Shown: piece after piece, positions 31,371-41,334 of the stretch
How the letters are laid out: every line of letters starts with the position of its first letter
Numbering within the stretch: the first letter of the stretch is position 1
Source of the DNA: Sphingomonas hengshuiensis
GTDB lineage: Bacteria > Pseudomonadota > Alphaproteobacteria > Sphingomonadales > Sphingomonadaceae
Reading direction: 5' to 3'
Assembly: GCA_003240755.1 (NCBI GenBank)
Contig: QFNF01000004.1
Span: 60,838-124,837, forward strand
Length of the DNA stretch: 64,000 bases
Position numbers and translations under genes: made by a program
The notes under the pieces: model-generated
Seen by the model: only the letters and a program-made list of their open reading frames with translations
Database searches by the model: none
What the model was told of the DNA's origin: nothing

Positions 31371-33854
31371 ATGTCCGAGATTACCAATTCCGTTTCGTCC
31401 GAGCCGCTGAAGCTGCCGGTATTGCCGCTGCGCGATATTGTCGTGTTTCCGCACATGATCGTGCCCCTGTTCGTCGGGCGCGACAAGTCGGTCGCGGCGC
31501 TGGAAGCCGCGATGGCGGGATCGAAGGAAATTTTCCTCGTGGCGCAGCTCGATCCGGGCGAGGACGATCCGGCGCGGGACGATCTGTATGATGTCGGTGT
31601 TTCGGCCGAGGTGATGCAGATGCTCAAGCTGCCCGACGGTACGGTCCGCGTACTGGTGTCGGGCAAGGCGCGCGCGACGTTGACCGAGCTGGAATCGGTC
31701 GACAATTATCTGGTTGCGACCGTTACGCCGACCGAAGCAGGCGATCCCACGCTGGAAGATGCCGATGAAGGCATGGAGGAGCGGGTCGCCGCGACTGTCG
31801 CCCAGCCGAGCGCCGAGTTGAAGGCGCTGATGCGGTCGGTCGTCGACCAGTTCGAGAATTACGCCAAGCTCAACAAGAAGCTGCCGGCGGAAACGGCGGT
31901 GCAGCTATCCGAGCTGGACGATCCGTCGCGTCTGGCCGATGCGGTCGCGGGGAGCATTGCGGTCAAGGTCGCCGACAAGCAGGCGCTGCTGGTCGAGGGC
32001 GACCCGCACAAGCGGCTGGAGATGGTCTTCGCGTTCATGGAAGGCGAGCTGGGCGTATTGCAGGTCGAAAAGAAGATCCGCAGCCGCGTGAAGCGGCAGA
32101 TGGAGAAGACCCAGCGCGAATATTATCTGAACGAACAGTTGAAGGCGATCCAGCGCGAACTCGGCAACGAGGGCGAGGATGGCGATGGCGACGAGATCGC
32201 CGAGCTGACCCAGAAGATCGCCACGCTGAAGCTGAGCAAGGAAGCGCGGACCAAGGCGACGTCGGAGCTCAAGAAGCTCAAGACCATGGCGCCGATGAGC
32301 GCCGAGGCGACGGTCGTGCGCAACTATCTCGACGTGCTGCTCGGCTTGCCATGGGGCAAGAAGTCCAAGCTCAAGAAGGACATCGCCGTCGCGCAGACGG
32401 TGCTGGACGAGGACCATTATGCGCTGGAAAAGGTCAAGGACCGGATCGTCGAATATCTGGCGGTGCAGGCGCGGACCAACAAGCTGAAGGGGCCGATCCT
32501 GTGCCTGGTCGGCCCGCCGGGCGTCGGCAAGACCAGCCTTGGCAAGTCGATCGCCAAGGCGACGGGGCGCGAGTTCATCCGCCAGTCGCTGGGCGGCGTG
32601 CGCGACGAGGCCGAGATTCGCGGCCATCGCCGGACCTATATCGGATCGCTGCCGGGCAAGATCGTCACCAACCTGAAAAAGGCGGGGGCGTCGAACCCGC
32701 TGTTCCTGCTCGACGAGATCGACAAGCTGGGACAGGATTTCCGCGGCGATCCGGCGTCGGCGCTGCTGGAGGTGCTCGACCCCGAACAGAATGCGAAGTT
32801 CAACGATCACTATCTGGAGATCGACATCGACCTGTCGGACGTGATGTTCGTGTGCACCGCGAACACGCTGAACCTGCCGCAGCCGCTGCTCGACCGGATG
32901 GAGATCATCCGGCTGGAAGGCTATACCGAGGACGAGAAGGTCGAGATCGCCGAGCGGCATCTGATCGCCAAGCAGGTCGACGCCCATGGGCTCAAGGCCG
33001 GCGAGTTCGAGCTGACCCAGGCGGGCCTGCGCGACCTGATCCGCTTCTACACCCGCGAGGCCGGCGTGCGCACGCTGGAACGCGAGATCGCGAAGCTCGC
33101 CCGCAAGGCGCTGCGCCGCATCCTCGAGGGCAAGGCGACGTCGGTCACGGTCACGCCCGAGAACCTCGCCGACTTCGCCGGCGTGCGGAAATACCGCTTC
33201 GGCGTGGGCGAGGAGGAGCATCAGATCGGTGCCGTCACGGGACTGGCCTGGACCGAGGTCGGCGGCGAACTGCTGACGATCGAGAGCGTCACGGTGCCGG
33301 GCAAGGGATCGGTCAAGACCACCGGCAAGCTCGGCGACGTGATGAAGGAATCGGTCGAGGCGGCGTGGAGCTACGTCAAGGCCCGCTCGCCCGGCTATGG
33401 CATCAAGCCCAGCCTGTTCCACCGCAAGGACGTTCATATCCACCTGCCCGAAGGCGCGGTGCCCAAGGATGGGCCGTCGGCAGGCATCGGCCTCGTCACC
33501 TCGATCGTATCGACGCTGACCGGCGTGCCGGTCCGGCGCGAGGTGGCGATGACCGGCGAGGTGACGCTGCGCGGTCGCGTGCTGCCGATCGGCGGTTTGA
33601 AGGAAAAGCTGCTCGCGGCGTTGCGCGGCGGCATCAAGACGGTGCTGATCCCGGTCGAGAACGAAAAGGATCTGGCGGAAATTCCGGCCAATATCCTGAA
33701 CGGGCTGGAGATCATCCCGGTCGCGCATGTCGATGAGGTGCTGCGTCTGGCACTGACCGATTCGCTGACCGCGATCGATTGGACCGAGGCCGACGATCTG
33801 GCCGCGCAACCGCCGGTGCCGGTACCCGGCATCGCCGAGTCGCGCCCGCACTGA
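31371..33854 (+). CDS. lon: ATP-dependent Lon protease
   Basis: An 827-residue AAA+ protease. Domains in order: N-terminal LON substrate domain ([23 protein letters not shown]), coiled-coil region, AAA+ domain with Walker [15 protein letters not shown] near residue 380 and Walker [12 protein letters not shown], and a C-terminal protease domain with the Ser703/Lys746 dyad ([10 protein letters not shown] and [10 protein letters not shown]). Degrades misfolded and regulatory proteins. Downstream HU is a classic neighbour of lon. Confidence 0.98.
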   Translation: MSEITNSVSSEPLKLPVLPLRDIVVFPHMIVPLFVGRDKSVAALEAAMAGSKEIFLVAQLDPGEDDPARDDLYDVGVSAEVMQMLKLPDGTVRVLVSGKARATLTELESVDNYLVATVTPTEAGDPTLEDADEGMEERVAATVAQPSAELKALMRSVVDQFENYAKLNKKLPAETAVQLSELDDPSRLADAVAGSIAVKVADKQALLVEGDPHKRLEMVFAFMEGELGVLQVEKKIRSRVKRQMEKTQREYYLNEQLKAIQRELGNEGEDGDGDEIAELTQKIATLKLSKEARTKATSELKKLKTMAPMSAEATVVRNYLDVLLGLPWGKKSKLKKDIAVAQTVLDEDHYALEKVKDRIVEYLAVQARTNKLKGPILCLVGPPGVGKTSLGKSIAKATGREFIRQSLGGVRDEAEIRGHRRTYIGSLPGKIVTNLKKAGASNPLFLLDEIDKLGQDFRGDPASALLEVLDPEQNAKFNDHYLEIDIDLSDVMFVCTANTLNLPQPLLDRMEIIRLEGYTEDEKVEIAERHLIAKQVDAHGLKAGEFELTQAGLRDLIRFYTREAGVRTLEREIAKLARKALRRILEGKATSVTVTPENLADFAGVRKYRFGVGEEEHQIGAVTGLAWTEVGGELLTIESVTVPGKGSVKTTGKLGDVMKESVEAAWSYVKARSPGYGIKPSLFHRKDVHIHLPEGAVPKDGPSAGIGLVTSIVSTLTGVPVRREVAMTGEVTLRGRVLPIGGLKEKLLAALRGGIKTVLIPVENEKDLAEIPANILNGLEIIPVAHVDEVLRLALTDSLTAIDWTEADDLAAQPPVPVPGIAESRPH

Positions 33855-33857
33855 CGA

Positions 33858-33890
33858 ACGGGGTGGCCGGGCGATGCCCGTCCACCCCGT
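33858..33890 (+). terminator. Terminator-like hairpin after lon
   Basis: ACGGGGTGG (33858-33866) pairs with CCACCCCGT (33882-33890) around an inner CGGGC/GCCCG stem. No T-tract. Confidence 0.45.
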
Positions 33891-33959
33891 CACGCCAGAA
33901 CGATCGGGTCGGGCGACTGTTTGCCATCCACCGGATTGCGCAAATGCGTCCAATTTGCT

Positions 33960-33989
33960 TTGACAGCGCCGGTTCGAGCGCCCTTATTG
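33960..33989 (+). promoter_or_regulatory. Putative promoter of the HU gene
   Basis: TTGACA (33960-33965), an 18-nt spacer and TTATTG (33984-33989), about 50 nt before the HU start. The -35 box is a perfect consensus. Confidence 0.5.
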
Positions 33990-34040
33990 CCGCGTTCGGG
34001 TTTTTCATATTGTTTCAAAAGGACGAAGGGGTTCCACGGG

Positions 34041-34313
34041 ATGAACAAGCAGGAGCTGATCGGGCAGGTCGCCGACCATTCGGGGCTTACCCGCGGCGAT
34101 GCGATGAAGGCGGTCGAAGCGGTATTCGACGTCATCTCGGCGGCGCTCAAGAAGGGCGATGAAGTACGCCTTGTCGGATTCGGTACGTTTTCGGTGTCGA
34201 AGCGCAAGGCATCGACCGGCCGCAATCCGCGGACCGGCGAACCGATGACGATCAAGGCGTCGTCGCAGCCGAAGTTCAAGGCCGGCAAGGGCCTGAAGGA
34301 TTCGGTGAATTAA
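34041..34313 (+). CDS. hup: HU family DNA-binding protein
   Basis: A 90-residue nucleoid protein that bends and compacts DNA as a dimer. The N-terminal helices (MNKQELIGQVADHSGLTRGDAMKAVEAVFDVI) and the flexible beta-arm with GRNPRTGEPMTIKA are standard HU. It follows lon on the same strand, a conserved pair; its own promoter is likely. Confidence 0.97.
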   Translation: MNKQELIGQVADHSGLTRGDAMKAVEAVFDVISAALKKGDEVRLVGFGTFSVSKRKASTGRNPRTGEPMTIKASSQPKFKAGKGLKDSVN

Positions 34314-34364
34314 GGTCTGGACAGTAATGCCGGACCCCTTTAGGGAGCCGGCCTCCGGGTTTCC

Positions 34365-34439
34365 GGGCGCGTAGCTCAGCGGTAGAGCACACCCTTCACA
34401 CGGGTGGGGTCACAGGTTCAATCCCTGTCGCGCCCACCA
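34365..34439 (+). tRNA. tRNA-Val (anticodon CAC)
   Basis: 75 nt with encoded CCA. Acceptor arms GGGCGCG (34365-34371) and CGCGCCC (34429-34435); anticodon stem CACCC/GGGTG with loop TTCACAC, anticodon CAC at 34397-34399; T-arm ACAGGTTCAATCCCTGT. Confidence 0.97.
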
Positions 34440-34443
34440 GATC

Positions 34444-34500
34444 AACGGCCGTCCGGCACGTCACCTCCCTGTCGGAGGGACGTGCCGGGCGGCCGTTTCT
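34444..34500 (+). terminator. Strong terminator after tRNA-Val
   Basis: Two-part inverted repeat: ACGGCCG (34445-34451) with CGGCCGT (34490-34496), and CGGCACGT with ACGTGCCG further in, ending in TTTCT. The rest of the intergenic stretch up to 34705 holds no other feature that I can support. Confidence 0.78.
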
Positions 34501-34705
34501 GATTCCGGCCGGGCCGTCGCGTGATCCCGGCGCGATGTCACAAAACCGCAACCGTACCGTCTCCGAAACTTCACGGGAATCGCACGTTCCCGTCATCCAT
34601 CGCCCCTAACGCGCTGGTGTGGATCGGCCGCAGGGGGAGCCTTGGACGATCGCCGGGCAAATGTGCCCGCACAACGACCAACCAAGTTTCGGGAGTTCAT
34701 CGGTG

Positions 34706-36337
34706 ATGGCCAGCAGCAAGCGCTTCGGCTTTATTCTCATGGCGTCGACGGCATGCGCCGCGCTCGCCGGGTGCAGCGGCGCCGATGGCGTCGCGTCGCC
34801 GGGTGCCGGCAGCATCAACGTGACCGTACCCGCGCCGGCACCGACCCCGACGCCGACCCCGTCGGCCACGCCGGGCGCGATCACCGCGGCGCAGTTCGCC
34901 GCGTCGACCACCGTCAACGGCATTTCGATCACGCCCGACGAACAGCTTGCGGTCGTGAACGCCGGCACCAACAACAATGTCAGCGGCATCGGTTCGACGA
35001 TGAACGGCGTGTATCCGGTCGGCAGCGCCTCGCTGACCACCGCGACCGATCCGTCGACGATCAACAGCTTCTTCACCAGCACGAACTTCGTCGGCGCGCT
35101 GAACGGCCCGACCGATACCGCGTTCCAGGGCTGGACCTGCAACTCGACCTCGGCCGAATTCGGCGGTTCGGGCGCGCGCTGCACGGCGGTACCGTCGATC
35201 GGCACCTATGCCGCCGCGACTTCGGTCTGCCCGGCCGGCACGATCGACGACGGCACCAACAGTTCGTCGACCCCTACGATCCGCTATTGCCGCCTGCCGC
35301 AGAACATCACCACCGACCTGTCGCTGCCCAAGATCGCCGGCGTCGTCTATCGCCTGCGCGGCCAGACCGAGGTCGGCACCGACCTCGGTACGACGGACGG
35401 CACCGGCGCGACGTTGACGATCGCCGCCGGCGTCGTCGTCGCCGCCGATTCGACCGAAGCGACCAACGACCTGCTGCTCGTCAACCGCGGTTCGAAGATT
35501 TCGGCGATCGGTACCCGCGACGCGCCGATCGTGTTCACTTCGCAGCAGAACACCGTCAGCAACGGCGTGTCCGACGCGACGCAGGGCCAGTGGGGCGGCG
35601 TGATCCTGCTCGGTCGTGCGCCGACCGCGGTCTGTGCCACCGGCACCGGCCCGAACAACGCGGCAGGTTCGTCGACCACCTGCCAGCAGGCGATCGAAGG
35701 CGTCACCGGCCGCTTCTACGGCGGTCCGAACGCGGCCGACAGCTCGGGCCAGATGTCGTATGTCCAGATCCGCTATTCGGGCATCGCGATCAGCGACGGC
35801 AACGAACTGCAGGGCCTGACCCTGGGCGGCACCGGCACCGGCACGGTGCTGGATCACATCCAGAGCCACAACTCGGCAGATGACGGCGTCGAAATTTTCG
35901 GGGGTACCAGCAACCTGAAATACATCGCGATCACCGGCGCCGACGACGACGGTTTCGATATCGACAACGGCTATCGCGGTTTCATGCAGTTCATGATCGC
36001 GGCACAGCGCACGCTGGGCGCGACCGCCGACTCCTTCTCGACCGAGATCGATTCGAACAACGGGGAAGACCTGCTGCCGCGGACCTACAGCACCTACGCC
36101 AACTTCACCTTCATCCAGACCGCGCTGGCGCCGGCGGCGATCCGTCAGCGGGGCGGTTCGGACATGCGCTACGTCAACGGCATCGTGAAGTCGGTGTCGG
36201 GCGTGCCGTGCCTCAACCTGGTCGCGGGCGAAACCAGCGCGTCGGACCGCTCGACGATCCGCGCGGCAGACACGACGAAGCAGGATGCCGGTCCGCCGGT
36301 GTTCAGCTCGGTGTACTTCGCCTGCAACGGGCGCTGA
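34706..36337 (+). CDS. Lipoprotein with probable beta-helix fold, paired with TonB receptor
   Basis: A 543-residue protein. The N-terminus is a lipoprotein signal peptide with lipobox LAGC (lipidated Cys23), then a Thr/Pro linker (PAPTPTPTPSATPG). The body is rich in Gly, Asn, Thr and Ala with short turns (IAITGADDDGFDIDNGYRGF, LDHIQSHNSADDGVEIFGG), the texture of a right-handed parallel beta-helix, with scattered cysteine pairs (WTCNST, ARCTA, SVCPAG, RYCRLP). It stands 107 nt upstream of a TonB-dependent receptor on the same strand. By position it is likely a surface or periplasmic ligand-binding partner of that receptor; no enzyme motif is evident. Confidence 0.75.
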   Translation: MASSKRFGFILMASTACAALAGCSGADGVASPGAGSINVTVPAPAPTPTPTPSATPGAITAAQFAASTTVNGISITPDEQLAVVNAGTNNNVSGIGSTMNGVYPVGSASLTTATDPSTINSFFTSTNFVGALNGPTDTAFQGWTCNSTSAEFGGSGARCTAVPSIGTYAAATSVCPAGTIDDGTNSSSTPTIRYCRLPQNITTDLSLPKIAGVVYRLRGQTEVGTDLGTTDGTGATLTIAAGVVVAADSTEATNDLLLVNRGSKISAIGTRDAPIVFTSQQNTVSNGVSDATQGQWGGVILLGRAPTAVCATGTGPNNAAGSSTTCQQAIEGVTGRFYGGPNAADSSGQMSYVQIRYSGIAISDGNELQGLTLGGTGTGTVLDHIQSHNSADDGVEIFGGTSNLKYIAITGADDDGFDIDNGYRGFMQFMIAAQRTLGATADSFSTEIDSNNGEDLLPRTYSTYANFTFIQTALAPAAIRQRGGSDMRYVNGIVKSVSGVPCLNLVAGETSASDRSTIRAADTTKQDAGPPVFSSVYFACNGR

Positions 36338-36444
36338 TCCGTCACCCCGTCGCGTAGCCCGCGATGACACGCCGATGCCGGGGCGGGCCGATACGCCCGT
36401 CCCGGCATTCGCTCTTTACGACTTGAACAGGTGGATCCCCGGTC

Positions 36445-39261
36445 ATGCAGCACCGTCGCGCCTATGCAACGCTCCTTCTCCTGACATCGCAACTGGTCGC
36501 GCCGGCCGTGCTGGCGCAGTCCGCGACGCCGCCGGCCCCCGCACCGGCAACCCCGCCGGTCGTGCAGACCGGTACCCAGCCCGACACCGCGACCTCGACC
36601 GCGCAGGACGGGACCACGACCGACGCCCCGGCCGAAGTCTCCTCGCCCGGTTTCGATGCGGAAGCGGCGCAGGAAATCGTCGTCGTCGGCCGCAACATTC
36701 CGAACGTCGTCCGTGCCACGCCGCAGATCGTGTCGGTGCTGTCGGAGGCCGATATCGCCCGGACCGGTGACGGCGACATCGCCGGCGCGCTGACCCGCGT
36801 CACCGGCCTGTCGGTCGTCGGCGGCGGCTTCGTCTATGTCCGCGGTCTTGGCGACCGCTATTCGTCGTCGCTGCTCAACGGTTCGCCGCTGCCCAGCCCC
36901 GAGCCGCTGCGCCGGTCGGTCCCGCTCGACATCTTCCCGACCTCGATCGTCGGATCGGCGCTGGTGCAGAAGACCTATTCGGTCAACTTTCCCGGTGAGT
37001 TCGGCGGCGGCGTCATCAACCTGACGTCGAAGGCGATCCCGAAAAAGAACTTCCTGTCGATCGGCGTATCGGTTTCCGCCGACACGGTGACGACCAGCGA
37101 ACTCGGCTATGTCTATGCCGGCGGCAAGAGCGACTGGCTCGGCTATGACGACGGCACGCGGGGCGTGCCCGCGTTCATCCGCAACGCCGACAAGGGCTCG
37201 GGCATCTTCACCGCCGATCAGGTCGCGCAGCTCAGCAATGCCCGCACCACGCTGTTGCAGGTCAACAACCAGTTGCCCGCCAACTTTTCCGGCGAGATCG
37301 CCGGCGGTTCGGTGTTCGACATCGGCAGCGACCGGTTGGGGGTGATCGCCTCGCTCGGCCTGTCGAACACGTTCCGCACCCGCGACGCGATCCAGCAGGA
37401 CAGCGTCAGCGAGGACGGCACCGTCCGCAACGATTTCCGCACCGTGCTGACTGACAACCGCGTCGTCGCCAACGCGCTGGTCGGTCTGGGCTACGAGTTC
37501 AACGACAACACCATCCGCTGGACCAATGTCTATATCCACGACACGCTGAAGCAGGGGCGTCTGGCGGGTTCGGAAGCGTACAACAATTTCAGCGGCCTGC
37601 GCCTGCAGCAGAACACCAACTGGTTCGAACGCCAGCTTATCGAAACGCAGTTGGTCGGCGAATTCAAGCTGACCGACGCGCTGAAGTTCGACGCGCGCGG
37701 GGCGTTCGCGAACTCGAAGCGCAATGCGCCATATGAGCGGCAGTTCGATTATCTCTGTTCGAACCGCACCACCAACGGATATCCGATCACCACCGACGGC
37801 GCGCCCTTCTCGCGCGGGTTCAACTGCAACGGCGCGTACCAGGTGACGCAACGTTTCTCGCCCTTTGCCAGCGTGGTGTTCAGCGAGCTGGACGAGAACC
37901 TCTATACCGGTCAGGCGGACCTGGCCTACAAGCTGCCGACCGACCGGCCGATGACGCTGTCGGCCGGCTATTTCTATTCGAACACCGATCGCAATTCGCG
38001 GCGTCTGCAGTTCAACTACCAGACGAGCGACGGCGCCGGCACCGCACCCGGTTTCCCGAACAACCTGTTGCGGCCCGACTATCTGCTGTCGCCGGATTCG
38101 CTGTTCAACGCCTGTCCGCAGCGTGGGGCCGGTATCTGCACCATCCAGTTGCAGTTCAATACGCAGAACGGCGCCTATGCCTATGACGCGGGCCTCGAAA
38201 TCCATGCCGGCTATGTCCAGGCCGAGGCGGAGGTCCGCGACGGCCTGCGCGCGGTGGCCGGGGTGCGCTACGAAACGGCGCGCGAGGAGGTCACGCCGAT
38301 CGACAGCCCCTCGACGGTGCTGAACAACGGCTATTGGCTGCCGGCGGGCACGCTCACCTACAATTTCGCGCGGGACATGCAGTTCCGGCTGAGCGGGGCG
38401 AAGACCATCTCGCGGCCGCAGTTCCGTGAATTGGCGCCGCAGCAGTTCCGCGATCCCGATTCCGACCGGCTGTTCTTCGGCAACCCGAACCTGCGCGATT
38501 CGGAGCTGTGGAACCTCGAAGCCCGCTACGAATGGTTCTTCGGCCGCGACCAGCGCTTCACCGCCGCCGGTTTCTACAAGCGGATCGACAACCCGATCGA
38601 ACAGGCCGGCTTCTATCCCAGCCCGGACGCCACGCTGCAGACCGGCTTCACCTTCCTGCCCAAGGCGACGCTATGGGGTGGCGAGGTCGAGGCGCAGAAA
38701 TATGTACCGCTCGAAAGCCTCGGCAACTTCTTCGCCAGCCGCCGCCTGCTGCTGCTGGCGAACTATACCTATACCCAGTCGAAGATAACCGCGGACGGCA
38801 GTTGCGTGCCGAACCCGGCGGCGGCACTGGGATCGCCGGGTATCGGCGGCTGCGCGGCGGGCTTCGGTCGCGCCAACCTGCTGTTCCGCGACGGGGCACC
38901 GCTGACCGGTCAGTCGGATCATCTGGTCAATGTGCAGGTCGGCCTGGAGGACACCGCGGCGCTTTCGCAGATCACGCTGCTGTTCAACTATGCCAGCGAC
39001 CGCGTGACCAATCGCGGTCCGTCGAACCTGTCGGGGCAGGGGTTCCAGCCCGATATCGTCGAGCGTCCCGGCATTCGCCTCGACCTCGTCGCCCGGCAGG
39101 GGTTCGAGGTCGCCGGCGCCAATCTGGAAGTGAAGGCGGAAGCGCGCAACCTGACGGGTACGCGCTATTCCGAAAGCCAGGATTTCGGCGCCAATCAGGT
39201 GTTCATCAACCGCTACAATCTCGGCCGGATATTCTCGCTGGGCGTCACCGCGCAGTTCTGA
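36445..39261 (+). CDS. TonB-dependent outer-membrane receptor
   Basis: A 938-residue receptor: signal peptide (ending VLAQS), an Ala/Pro/Thr-rich spacer, TonB box (EIVVVG near residue 76), plug domain (RATPQIVSVLSEADIARTGDGDIAGALTRV, then GLSVVGGGFVYVRGLGDRYSSSLLNG), and a 22-strand barrel ending in SLGVTAQF. Energised by TonB-ExbBD, it imports a scarce ligand. The ligand is not deducible; the neighbouring lipoprotein suggests a two-part uptake system. Confidence 0.93.
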   Translation: MQHRRAYATLLLLTSQLVAPAVLAQSATPPAPAPATPPVVQTGTQPDTATSTAQDGTTTDAPAEVSSPGFDAEAAQEIVVVGRNIPNVVRATPQIVSVLSEADIARTGDGDIAGALTRVTGLSVVGGGFVYVRGLGDRYSSSLLNGSPLPSPEPLRRSVPLDIFPTSIVGSALVQKTYSVNFPGEFGGGVINLTSKAIPKKNFLSIGVSVSADTVTTSELGYVYAGGKSDWLGYDDGTRGVPAFIRNADKGSGIFTADQVAQLSNARTTLLQVNNQLPANFSGEIAGGSVFDIGSDRLGVIASLGLSNTFRTRDAIQQDSVSEDGTVRNDFRTVLTDNRVVANALVGLGYEFNDNTIRWTNVYIHDTLKQGRLAGSEAYNNFSGLRLQQNTNWFERQLIETQLVGEFKLTDALKFDARGAFANSKRNAPYERQFDYLCSNRTTNGYPITTDGAPFSRGFNCNGAYQVTQRFSPFASVVFSELDENLYTGQADLAYKLPTDRPMTLSAGYFYSNTDRNSRRLQFNYQTSDGAGTAPGFPNNLLRPDYLLSPDSLFNACPQRGAGICTIQLQFNTQNGAYAYDAGLEIHAGYVQAEAEVRDGLRAVAGVRYETAREEVTPIDSPSTVLNNGYWLPAGTLTYNFARDMQFRLSGAKTISRPQFRELAPQQFRDPDSDRLFFGNPNLRDSELWNLEARYEWFFGRDQRFTAAGFYKRIDNPIEQAGFYPSPDATLQTGFTFLPKATLWGGEVEAQKYVPLESLGNFFASRRLLLLANYTYTQSKITADGSCVPNPAAALGSPGIGGCAAGFGRANLLFRDGAPLTGQSDHLVNVQVGLEDTAALSQITLLFNYASDRVTNRGPSNLSGQGFQPDIVERPGIRLDLVARQGFEVAGANLEVKAEARNLTGTRYSESQDFGANQVFINRYNLGRIFSLGVTAQF

Positions 39262-39316
39262 TCCGATCGGAAACCATGGGACTGGCCGTCGGCAGCAATG
39301 CCGGCGGCCTGTTCGT

Positions 39317-39988
39317 TCATCCCCAGGGACGTTCGCGAAACCATTTGGTCAGGACGTATTTGGTGCCGTCGCGCACCTTCATGCCGTGATGCAGGGTCGC
39401 GGGGTTCGGGCTGCCATCGGGGCGCAGATTATTCCACGCCAGCAGCTTGCCGACCTCCGGCTGGACGATCTTGTCGATCGCCTTGAACCGGGTCGCACCG
39501 CCGGCGCCGGGTTCGTTCAGATAGAGCATCACCGTCCAGGTCCGGTTGCCGGCGACCGAGCAGTATTTTGCGAAATCGCGGCCCTGCGGATCGAAATAGT
39601 CGGTATGCGCCTTGAACTCCTGCCCCACGGCATAGCGTTGCCCCTGCAACGGTTCCCCGTGCGCGGGATCAAGCCCGCAAAAGTCGTAGATCAGCCGTTC
39701 CGCTGTGGCCACGACCGGATCGGCCGAGTCGAGATCGCAGGTTTCGCTGGTACGGAAAGTCGGGTCGCCATTGGCATCGGCAATCGTCGACGGGCGCCGT
39801 CTGGCGTCGATCCGCGCGATCAGTGTCGTGCAGAGATCGGCGGGGATCAACCCGCAACGGATGAACAGCGACAGTTTGGCGCTCGGCACCCGCTGCACAC
39901 CGGCGCGGGTCATGATGTGGTCGATGACCGGTTCGGCGGGAAAGCCCGAGCCGAGCGTCGACGGGGCAGGGGGCAGGTGCGGTTCCAT
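39317..39988 (-). CDS. 2OG-Fe(II) oxygenase, prolyl-4-hydroxylase-like
   Basis: A 223-residue jelly-roll dioxygenase. The iron facial triad is visible as HTDYFDPQ (His, Asp) and LHHGMKVRDGTKYVLTKWFRE (distal His, with the 2-oxoglutarate-binding basic residue after it). The family hydroxylates proline or other side chains. The start at 39988 is set by AGGA 8 nt upstream; the open frame continues through tRNA-His on the other strand, which is not coding. It converges on the TonB receptor. Confidence 0.88.
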   Translation of the reverse strand: MEPHLPPAPSTLGSGFPAEPVIDHIMTRAGVQRVPSAKLSLFIRCGLIPADLCTTLIARIDARRRPSTIADANGDPTFRTSETCDLDSADPVVATAERLIYDFCGLDPAHGEPLQGQRYAVGQEFKAHTDYFDPQGRDFAKYCSVAGNRTWTVMLYLNEPGAGGATRFKAIDKIVQPEVGKLLAWNNLRPDGSPNPATLHHGMKVRDGTKYVLTKWFRERPWG

Positions 39989-40028
39989 GGCGAAATTCCT
40001 GCCAGAACGATTGTCGCGACGCCACTGC

Positions 40029-40056
40029 TTGACCGATGCGCGCGGCACCGCTAAGC
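40029..40056 (+). promoter_or_regulatory. Putative promoter of tRNA-His
   Basis: CTTGACC with TTGACC at 40029-40034, a 16-nt spacer, and CTAAGC at 40051-40056, 13 nt before the tRNA. Confidence 0.45.
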
Positions 40057-40069
40057 GCGCCACTCCACG

Positions 40070-40146
40070 GCGACCGTAGTTCAATTGGTTAGAGCGCCGG
40101 CTTGTGATGCCGGAAGTTGCGGGTTCAAGTCCCGTCGGTCGCCCCA
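40070..40146 (+). tRNA. tRNA-His (anticodon GUG)
   Basis: 77 nt with encoded CCA. Acceptor GCGACCG (40070-40076) pairs with CGGTCGC (40136-40142); an encoded G at 40069 can serve as G-1 opposite C73, the histidine identity element. Anticodon stem CCGGC/GCCGG, loop TTGTGAT, anticodon GTG at 40104-40106. The next gene's start lies only 26 nt after the CCA. Confidence 0.97.
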
Positions 40147-40172
40147 TCCCTTACAGCGCTGGAGCCGCCGCC

Positions 40173-41222
40173 GTGCAGACCGATTGGGGCTATCCCGACT
40201 TCGACGATCACGAAGGTATCCACCTGTTTTCGGATCACCAGACCGGCCTGCGCTGCGTCATCGCGGTCCATTCGACGGCGCTGGGACCGGCGGCGGGCGG
40301 CGTGCGCTTCTGGCGCTATGCCACCAGCGACGCCGCGGTGACGGATGCGCTGCGCCTGTCGCGCGGCATGAGCTTCAAGAACGCGATGGCCGGGCTGCCA
40401 ATGGGGGGTGGCAAGGGCGTGGTGCTGGCACCCGATGGTGGCGCCAAGACCCCCGAACTGCTCGGCGCATTCGGCCGCGCGGTCGAATCGCTCGGTGGTC
40501 GCTATGTGACGGCCGAGGATGTCGGCATGTCCGAAGCCGACATGATTACCATTTCGGGATCGACGAAATATGTTTCGGGCCTGCCGGTCGCGGCGGGCAA
40601 TGCCGGTGGCGATCCCGGACCGTTCACCGCGATGGGGGTATATCTCGGCGTGCGCGCGGCGGCCAGGCGGGCGTTGGGCAGCGACGACATGCGCGGCGTG
40701 CGCGTGGCGATCCAGGGCGTCGGATCGGTCGGAGGCGGGCTGGCCAGGCTGCTGGCGAAGGACGGCGCCGTCCTGACGCTGGCCGACGTCAACGAAGCGC
40801 GGGCGGAAGCGCTGGCGAGCGAACTGGGCGCGACCACGACCGATCCCAGGTCGGTGCTGACGCTCGACGCCGATATCGTCAGCCCCAATGCGCTGGGCGC
40901 GGTGCTGGACGAAGCGACGATCGCCGCGCTCAGGTGCCGGGCGGTGGCGGGTGGCGCCAACAACCAGTTGGCGACCGCGGCCGACGGCGCGCGGTTGCAG
41001 GATCGCGGCATCCTCTATGCGCCGGACTATGTCATCAATGCCGGCGGCATCATCAATGTGGCGCTGGAGTATCTCGGCCAGGGCGACCGCGCCGAGGTGG
41101 AAGCGCGCATCGCCCGTATTCCCGACCGGCTGGTGCAGGTGTGGGACGAGAGCGAGGCGAGCGGCAAGCCGCATTCGGATGTCGCGGATGCCATTGCGCG
41201 GCGGCTGATCGGGCGCGGGTAG
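40173..41222 (+). CDS. Leucine/branched-chain amino-acid dehydrogenase (Glu/Leu/Phe/Val dehydrogenase family)
   Basis: A 349-residue NAD-dependent oxidative deaminase. N-terminal catalytic domain: LGPAAGGVRFWRY and MSFKNAMAGLPMGGGKGVV, carrying the two lysines for substrate binding and catalysis. C-terminal Rossmann domain: IQGVGSVGGGLARLL followed by an acidic residue (LADVNE), favouring NAD over NADP. The start is GTG at 40173 with GGAG 8 nt upstream; there is no room for a promoter after tRNA-His, so it is probably transcribed with the tRNA. Confidence 0.9.
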   Translation: MQTDWGYPDFDDHEGIHLFSDHQTGLRCVIAVHSTALGPAAGGVRFWRYATSDAAVTDALRLSRGMSFKNAMAGLPMGGGKGVVLAPDGGAKTPELLGAFGRAVESLGGRYVTAEDVGMSEADMITISGSTKYVSGLPVAAGNAGGDPGPFTAMGVYLGVRAAARRALGSDDMRGVRVAIQGVGSVGGGLARLLAKDGAVLTLADVNEARAEALASELGATTTDPRSVLTLDADIVSPNALGAVLDEATIAALRCRAVAGGANNQLATAADGARLQDRGILYAPDYVINAGGIINVALEYLGQGDRAEVEARIARIPDRLVQVWDESEASGKPHSDVADAIARRLIGRG

Positions 41223-41334
41223 GCCCGGCGACCGTTCCTAATGCTGCACCGGGCCTGATCCGGGTTCTGCTGCCGCTGCGGTCGGGTAACGATCACGCCT
41301 CTCCGCAAACGGCGGCGGGCCATATGCCGCCAGA

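Noticed and set aside
31905..33953. A 682-codon open frame antisense to lon
   Set aside because: Same GC-bias artefact.
36169..38205. A 678-codon open frame antisense to the TonB receptor
   Set aside because: Shadow frame; the receptor on the plus strand has signal peptide, plug and barrel.
39989..40147. N-terminal extension of the 2OG oxygenase
   Set aside because: It would run antisense through tRNA-His, and a ribosome-binding site precedes the ATG at 39988.
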